The position numbers were made by a program, and so were the translations under genes. Below, in pieces: positions 50,001 through 59,000 of a stretch of DNA of 64,000 nucleotides (position 1 is its first letter; the number at the start of each line of letters is the position of its first letter). The stretch comes from Epiperipatus broadwayi (taxonomy: Eukaryota > Onychophora > Udeonychophora > Euonychophora > Peripatidae). The notes beneath the pieces are model-generated. The model saw only the letters and a program-made list of their open reading frames with translations, was not told the DNA's origin and ran no database searches. The stretch covers positions 3,481,738-3,545,737 of the forward strand of contig JAQFVV010006200.1 of the NCBI GenBank assembly GCA_028023455.1, in the 5' to 3' direction.

Positions 50001-53000
50001 AACTCTTCCTCTTTATTTATATATTTTATCCTAGCATTTTAAATTTAAAGTTACATCATAAAATAATATAGCCTTGCTATATTTAATTGATCTGAATTTA
50101 TCTATAATCTAAATCCAAAGAGAGATTGTTATGTAAAAATTTTAGGGTTTTGTAGTATTTAGTAAAAAATATTGGAGTTACTAATTACTATTTTTTTATT
50201 TTATGAAAAAGCACGTGTTTTATAGTAAAAGAAAAATGTTTTTTTTTATCAAAGTTGTATCAATTTAAGTTCTATAAATTACTTCAAAACCACAATATGT
50301 ATCTCAATATAGAAGAAAAGTATATAAAGGAAAGAATATATTTTACATTTGCTACTTACTTGATATAATGAAATTGTAAGACAAAGATACATTTTAGATT
50401 ACACCCGCCTGAAAGAGATTTATTTTGGACTATATGTAAATCCAAGAGTTGCAGAAAATTTCTATTTTAAAAAAGAAATCATAAGTGAAAAAAGTTTGAG
50501 AAATCCTTATCTAGTGAATAATGATATGTCGAGTAGCAATTTGTATAGTAAAAATATTGAGATGAGAATTGGAAGAAAAGTAGAAATGAAAAAAATAGCT
50601 AAAAAAAATAATGATTTATTAAAAAAGGACAGTTTTTGAAATCATGAAAAATTGGATTAGCCACATTCTTAGGAATATAATGAGGAATTAATTAAAGGGA
50701 GTTGTAAAGGATAGAGAAAGAGAAGAAATTGTAAAGTTTATAATAGTTATGTAAATCTGAAAAATCAAAAGTATTGATAGGAGAGTTTAGGAAACTCTGG
50801 TCATTTGTTGAGGTTAAGTAGTGATGATGAGTTAGTAAAATGATATTTCTATGTATGCTTATATATATGCATATAATTTATGATTTAACTCTTTAATTGA
50901 GTTGCTAAAATGAATTATGTTAAGAAGATGGCAAGTAATAGTAAACTATAATCAACAGTGATTGGGTCTTATCATTTGATCTATAGCATAATTAAACAAC
51001 TTTCTTCTGGATAGAAAATCTACTATATTTACATACTAATGTTCTTATATCAAATTTTTTCACCAAGTTTTTATTTTAATAAATTTAGGTGTGAATGAAA
51101 GACTTTGGCTTATCATCTAATAAAATATTCAATTGAGATTGTACCAGAAAATATTAGATTGCACATTGTTAACTGATGGTAATTTTCTAATATACTATTA
51201 CATAAGTTTTGTAATAATGAATCATATTTCCATTGTTAAATAATTGAACCCCTAGTTGATGCTAAAAGCAGATAACTGACCATCTTCTACAAAAATAATA
51301 AATGCACCTCTTAAAATTATTGGCACATTATCTACAATGAGTCCATGATGCGCAAATTCAGATCATTTCTAAAGTCAGAGTTTTAGAAATGAATAATTAT
51401 GTAAATATTTTTAATAGATGTAAATTAGGTATATCAGCTTCATTAGTAAGCAAATAAAGAAATACATGTTTTTTGTATTTTACTTTTAAAAAATTAACTA
51501 TAAATATAAAATATCAAAATTAAAATATAAGTTTTATTGAACATATAAAAAATAGAGTCAAATATCACATGACTCCACTTCTTCTTTAAGCTTGCAGGAT
51601 ATAAACAAAGAGCTTTACTAATTGCTCAACAAGCTTTGAGATAAATGCTTAGCAAGAAAAAGCATTTAAAATATCTCTATCTGAAAACCATTCCCTATCC
51701 CCTGACCAATGATTTCATGCTTTTGGCACTCCTCAGAGAGGCATTAGAGTAGCTTCAGATACTAGCACCTTTCTGAGGTGTGCCAAAAGCATGAAACCAT
51801 TGGTCAGAGGATGGGGGAGGGGTTCAGATAGAGTTGTTTTAAATGCTTTCTCTTGCTAAGCATTTATCTTAAAGCTTGTTGAGAAATTAACAAAGCTCTT
51901 TGTTTATTGAACATGTGTCTATCTGTCTCTATACATATTGCAAAAAAAATTCCTTATGCATTTTAGCATGCGGTTAGAGCAGTGGATTAGAGATATAAAA
52001 ATTCAGCTTACAATTTCTGATTTGTAAAAGTCACATGACCTCTTGCATGTAATCATTCTATTATTTATTTATAAATAATAAATACAATGCTGTTTCATAA
52101 AGGATTTCTTTAAAATACAATTTTTTTTTTCCAGTTTGACTTACAACATAGTTGTCTCTACACAATCTGAGTTGGATATAGAGGTAATTTATCAATAATA
52201 ATTAAATAGATTTTACGTGCTTTTTGTTGTAATATATTTAAATTATTTTATTTTTTTAGGCGTCATTAAAAATGCTAGATATTGTTATCGCATATAGTTA
52301 TTTGTCTCATGAAACAATGTACTACCTGATTGTAACTTGCTGCCGTATAGTCAATACAGAAAGATTTTGCCTGATAAGTTGGAAGGTAAAGATTTAGAAT
52401 TCAGTATTTATTAGATTATGTATTAAGAAGAAATTCTGTAATTGCAAATTATATAATAAATACGACCACATATTAGTAAAATATATTACCAGTGAAATTT
52501 ATTTATTCATACTATATAAAATTAATTTATTGATTCAAATGGATAATTCCAATCATTCTTTATATCTGTATGTATATATTGAATTTTGTGCTTTATTAAT
52601 ACAATTGTGTTTATTAAAGCAAAGTTACATTGTCTTATGATAGCTTTATGCAGTAAAAATTCACCAACTATTAGTATTTAGGATTAGTGAAGAAAATTTT
52701 ATAATGGTTATTTTTGTAACAATTTGATTTTCAAAATTGCTAAAAATTGAAGGATGTCTCTTGACATACATGAAAGATTTTTTGATTTTTGTACAATTGT
52801 GTACAATATGTACATATAATAAATAGATTAGTAAACCTTGAATAGTTGTAAATAAATTTGAAGAAATATCAGTTATAATTTGTGTATCATACATTTTTTA
52901 TTATGTCTGCCTTATTATATGGAAAAGTTGACAATGTGCTCTGCAATATACATGTATTTCAGGAATAATGTATTTTATCATTTGTTCTTGGAGCCCTGTC

Positions 53001-56000
53001 AATAATCCATGCATATAAAGCTGCCGCTCACTTATATTAATGCAATAATAGCAACTGACTTAATGTAAGGGCAGAAATGTTTAATGCTATAATTGCTTAC
53101 TATAAATTAGCCTCTTCCAATATGGCTATATGCTAATGCTAATCAAGGCAGAATAAGATATTCATAATATTAAAAACTTTAATTAAAAAATTCAATATCA
53201 AAATATTTAATAGATTAATGTTTTAATTGCGCTTTACGCAAAAAAGTGAAGCTTAGTATTATTAGAAAAGAATTATAGCCTATCTTGGGAGTGTTGTCTT
53301 CCATTGAGATATTAAGTAACGCTTGGCAGTAATTTATGTAAAATTTATTCAAAGTTCCCCGAAAGCGCTAAGCTTTATAATTCTTTTCTAATAATACTAA
53401 GCTTCACTTTTTTGTGTAAAGCGCAATTAAAACTTACCACTCGAAGATGAAGTAAAAACAAAGAGTTTATTTCAATTTAGATTAATGTTTGCTGAATTAA
53501 ATGTAAATAAATTTGAAGAGATGTTTACTCCAATCATTACGTATAATACAATTTTTCATTATGACTGCTATACTATATGAAAAATTGACAAATTGCTCTG
53601 CAGTATATGAGTATTATGCACAGTAATTGAAGCTGATATTTCTTCAAATTTATTTATTACATACTTGTATAATTATAGACTGGAACTACGTGTTAAACAA
53701 TATATGTGTTCAATTAAAGTCTCATATTTTGAAAATATAATGAGTTTTTATCTATCTGCATATACAGTATATATATTATTTTATTGGATCATTCTACTTG
53801 AAATTCAGACTTTATTTGCAAAGGATGTTGCTGAAATAAGGTTTGGGAGACTGATTTGGCAATCTTATATTTGAATTTTCATTTAGCAGTCTGCATTTGA
53901 ATTATATATATATATATCTTTATCCTTTTTAATTATTAATTAAGAAATGGAGGTTGGCCTAGCATAACCGATGAAGAGGTAGGATTTCCAAAATTATGAT
54001 CCCATGTTTCATTGTAATGGTTAATGCCCTGTTCTATCATTTTGAATGATTATATGTACATACATATACTTCACTGCAATAGATAAATTTTAAATATTGT
54101 AAAATTGTATCATGATTATTTCATATTTTAAAATATGATTGGGCATGAAGTTGGTATTTATAAGGAAAAATTCTTTGTTTTTTACATTGAAATATTAGCA
54201 ATGGATTTTCTGGCAGTTGAAAAATGATGTTGATGTCAGGAAATTTTAGTCTTGGAAGAACTTATTGGCTAATTATTTTAGCATGACATTTAAGATGGGA
54301 AATGTATATTACCATTGATTTGATTAACTGGTTTAATTGCTAATTTATGTATTATTTGCAGTTTAGCAATGTTCACATTTGGATTATAATATAATGGATT
54401 AATTAATTGATTAATATTTAAGGCAATGTCATTTATAGTTGTTTTCATTTCTGCATTAGAGGATTTTACTCTAGTAATTAAATGTTGAATACTTGTAAGC
54501 CTCTACCATGATTATTTCACACTTTAAAATCCAATCAATCTCAAGTTTATTATTCATCTGTAAAGGGTTTGTATATTATATTAGAGTATAAACAGTAGGC
54601 TTACTATTATATGTGTGAAACAATTGTCCTGTAAGATCTGATTGATTGATTATTTTAATAGAAGTGTATATTACTAGCAATTTGATTGGTTTATTTAAAC
54701 ATTGTTTGAATAATCAATTTTACACATTTTCAATTTAGCAATATACACATTTGGATTATATAAATAAAATTTATATACATAATTAATTAAAAATGGAAAT
54801 TAATGAAGTTTATTATGCTGTTTTTTCATGTGAATTATAATAAATAATAGAAATATTATATACAACAGCTATATAAATATATTAATAATAATTATACATA
54901 AAAAGCCTTTTTTGGCACATGGTCCATTTTAACCGTAATCAATTATTGCAGATAAAAGGCTATCTAGTGTTTTATGATGAAAGTTAAATAACAGCAATAA
55001 AATAAAATATGAAAAAAAAAATATTATAATACAAATATGCAAATATTAATAAAAAAATTAAATAAATATATAAATGATATAAACATAATAAATATTATAG
55101 AAAGTTCAACATTAATACATAATAGTTTAGATTTTAAATTCAATAATGAATTTTGAAATATACATAAAGAATGGATTATGGATTGTGCATTTATTATGTA
55201 GTATTTTCAATATTTATAAATGAATTAGAAAATAAAATTAAAAAAAAGAATAATTAGCCAAGAAATAATAAATTGTTCTAAACATGTTGATGATATTTTA
55301 ATTATTGGCAATAAAAGGGATATGCATAATATTTATAATGATCTTAATAATAATATATATATTAAATTTACAAAAATAGAATTTGAAGATAGAATTAAAT
55401 ATTTAGATATAGAAATTTATGCAGGTAATGATAAAAATTATGTTAAAACATTTTATTAAAGAAAACAAATTAAAAAATAATTATTCACATAAATTCACAA
55501 AGATCAAAAGATGGAAGTCATGAAAAATTTTAAATATAGAAATGATAAATATAATACAGATAAAAATGTAGCTAATAAGTCAGCTACATGGTCAATATTC
55601 ACTGGTAAATTAAACACACTGATATATCAAGGAAACCTAGTATGTTTCTGGGTTTCTTTTTCCACTTGGGCATGAATTAAATGAGAAAGAAAATATAAAA
55701 CAAACTTAAAATAGAAAGAATCACTGAATCATTCCTCAAATCTTATCTCTCAATCTATTCAAAAGTATCATTATACAATCAACTTATGACAAAAATCACC
55801 TACTATCTGCCAATAATAAATTTCACAAAATCATTTATTACAGCAATTAACTCACTATGCAACAAGCTACTATGGAAAAGAAAAGTAATAACCATTTTAA
55901 AAAAATAACTAAACCACCCTACAAAATGGAATGGTCTTGGACTACATGTAATATCAGTGTTTCACACCCAAAAAACAGTAAACCTGCTTATAGCCGTATT

Positions 56001-59000
56001 TAAATATTTTCCGGAGATACAGGTAATAATAGAAATTATGCCCACTGATCGGCCTCCCCCACATATAACTACATCTCTACACTGCTTGTGATTTGTGGAC
56101 CCGTAAGGAACAATATAACACTAAAAAACACAAATAAATACACATATTGGCAAATACAAAATCTACTGTTTCCATACTGAGCAGCGAATAACCAACCCAC
56201 AATACTGGTAATAAATAATTGCCAACTGTTAAGCAAGTTCAAAAAATAGTGCTTGGAACCAAAATTTTTTGATTTTATTATCAAACTTAAACCTAAATGC
56301 CTTACCAACAACAAACTTTATTTGGTACAAAAGATTTTCCACAAATATTGATCCACTATGTATGCTATGTCACAGAGAGGAAGAAACACAAACCCACTTC
56401 CTATATGATTGTCTAGCTCTAGGAAAAGTGCAACTAATGATGCAGAACAACAATAGACAAAATGGTACCACAATAGGTTACTAGATACATACAAAAAAAA
56501 AGGAATACCTATAATACATGCAGCCACCTTCAGCTTATATGAAAACTGGTGCACCCTTTGCACATTCACATTTGGAAACAATCCAAGAAGACACCCATAC
56601 TTACTACAGCAAACTAAAAAAACTCAAGGATAGAGACAGTATTCTTGCATCACAGATCTCTTCAAAATGCACTCAACATTATGACAAAGACGGGTCCCTA
56701 CTATCGCATTTTACACGCATATTCTTGAGGTTATAGTCTCGGTAAATATTACTTATGTAATCAATGTGTGTTTAATAAATTTATAATTACTCTTAAAAAA
56801 ATAAATTAAAAAGTAAGATCAGCTAACTCGACCCCATTGATGACCAATCATCATAACAATTAATGTTTTTTACTTGGTTGAACAAGGTAACTTTCAAAAT
56901 CAAAGACTAAACCAATATTTAAAATAATTTTTCATCTAAATATATATAACCCTAGTGTAACTTTTTTGATATAACCAATTGATACTCAATAAAGTTTGCT
57001 TTGAAACATAAAAATGTAACTAATTTACAAAAGAATCAATTTATTAAATTATATAAAGATTATGAATATAACTCTAAAAATATTAAAAATATACTTTTTA
57101 GTTGTAAACAATCTATATTAAATAATAACTTTTCTATGCAAAATGATTATAATGATAGTAACAATTGTTAAATAAGAAATGGATTAAACTTTCATATTCA
57201 AAATTTATAATATATTAATAAATTAATACACTGGACAGGCTTACACCTTTATACACTGGACAGGCTTACACCTGCACATACAGATATATATATATGTAAT
57301 ATATAAGGGATTCGAACTCAGACTTTCACACAACCCTCAACTATCTCATATTGCTGACCTACCTGATCACACACATATTGGGAAGATAAATAATCACCAA
57401 TACATGTATTTCGTGCTAAACCAGCACTCATCAGTTGCTCCAGATTACCATCTCCACACATATATACAATCAGTGCTCAGCTTTGTATTAAGATAGCCAA
57501 TCTTTATACTTTAATGAACAGGCTTCAAACTACTCCAACTCACAACTCTTCAGTCTTCCATTTCATTGAAAATCTGATGATGGAATGTTCAAAGCCCTCA
57601 TATTGATAAACATATAAATATTGGATGATTGGATAATAAAAGTAGAAAAATTAATAGGTAATTATAAATTAAGAAACAATATAAAGTACAAAAAAGAAAT
57701 CATATATAAAATTAATTGTGATCCTTGCAATATAATTTACTATAATCATATAGGGAAACAGTTGGAGGCAAGAGCTAAAGAACATAAACAATAAAATTAA
57801 TAGGCAAGATGATAAATCTACTTTATATATTCACTATTTAATTTATGGACATAAAATAAATGCTACAAAAAATATTAAATCTTTAAATTACATTAAAGAT
57901 CCAAAAGGAAGACAAATATATGAAACATATATTACACATAACTTAAATAATTGTTTATAAACAAGGCAAAACTCTCTATACAGTAGTGCCATCCTGTGCC
58001 AACTAGAGTAATCAATGGATGCCAGAAGGCTTGTGCATAAAATCCCTTTCTAATGCCTACTCATCACAGGATGGCATTACTGTATAGAGAGTTTTGCCTT
58101 GTTTATAAACAATTATGTGCTAGTATAAGAGATAGTGATCATGTGATGCTTAAATAATTGTATGAATATTTATAAAACTTCAATAAATTCAGTTAATAAC
58201 TGGTCAATTAAAAATGAATGGAAAATTTAGTATATATATAAAGTTGTATAGGGTATGTTTTTATTTATTTATTCGGTATATTTTTATATTATATAGTCAA
58301 TTCTTTGAAATTTTATTGAATCTCTATTATAATTTTATTCTGTTTGATTCATGTTTTATTTTATTATTGTTATTACTTAACTTCCATTATAGAACTCTAG
58401 ATAGCATTCTATCTGCAATAATTGATTAATGTTAAAATAGATGCTTAACATTTAAAAAGGTGCAAAATCATGTACAAATAAAAGCTTTTTATGTATAATT
58501 ATTATTAATATATATATAGCTGTTGTATATATTTTTATTGGTAGTTTTTATTTAGACGATATAAGCCGCCTCATGGCGTTGTCGCTAGCCAAGAACACAT
58601 TAATATGCCATTTCCTAGGCCCTTTAAGTTTACCTGTAAAACTGCTTTATTATATGTTTATGTAATTAAATTACGCCAAAAGAAGTCCTGCAGAAATGGC
58701 TATTAATGAATGAGTTGGAGGGTCTGTTAGTTATTTTGTTGTTCAAATGTTGTTAATTCAATTGTTTATAAATATTTTAATCAATGTTTATTTAATTAAA
58801 GAATAAAATTTAAATTATTTTTAAAATGTTGATTTGGCTTATTTACTTCCTTTAAATACATTCAATCCATGCTTTTAAAAAAAAAGAAAGAAATTAAATT
58901 ACACCAAAAGAAGTTCTAAAAAAAAAGCAACTAATAACATACGTTTTTTTAAAAAAAGAAGGAAATTACGCAGTTTTTTTAAAAAAAAAAACTTAAATTA

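Larger units (their letters stand above)
47718..52134 (+). other. TSC2 intron 6
   Basis: 4.4 kb. Holds the family D palindrome, a LINE remnant and the family C ribozyme element; the remainder is AT-rich without features. Confidence 0.7.
54858..58530 (+). mobile_element. Old, decayed Penelope-like element (PLE-2) with nested insertions
   Basis: Translated pieces on the + strand follow PLE-1 in order: HVDDILIIGNKR (55283 on), MKNFKYRNDKYNTDK (55514 on), KNQFIKLYKDYEYNSKNIKN (57032 on), IYKINCDPCNIIYY and GKQLEARAKEHK (57709-57790), and the C-terminus MNIYKTSINSVNNW (58163 on). Stops and frameshifts are frequent. The element is bounded by about 48-bp inverted repeats (54858-54906 and 58483-58530), a layout known for Penelope elements. 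Three later elements interrupt it (55577-57007, 57229-57599, 57955-58148). Confidence 0.88.

Noticed and set aside
57955-58148. Hammerhead in the short family A copy
   Set aside because: The inner part with CUGANGA and GAAA is deleted in this copy.
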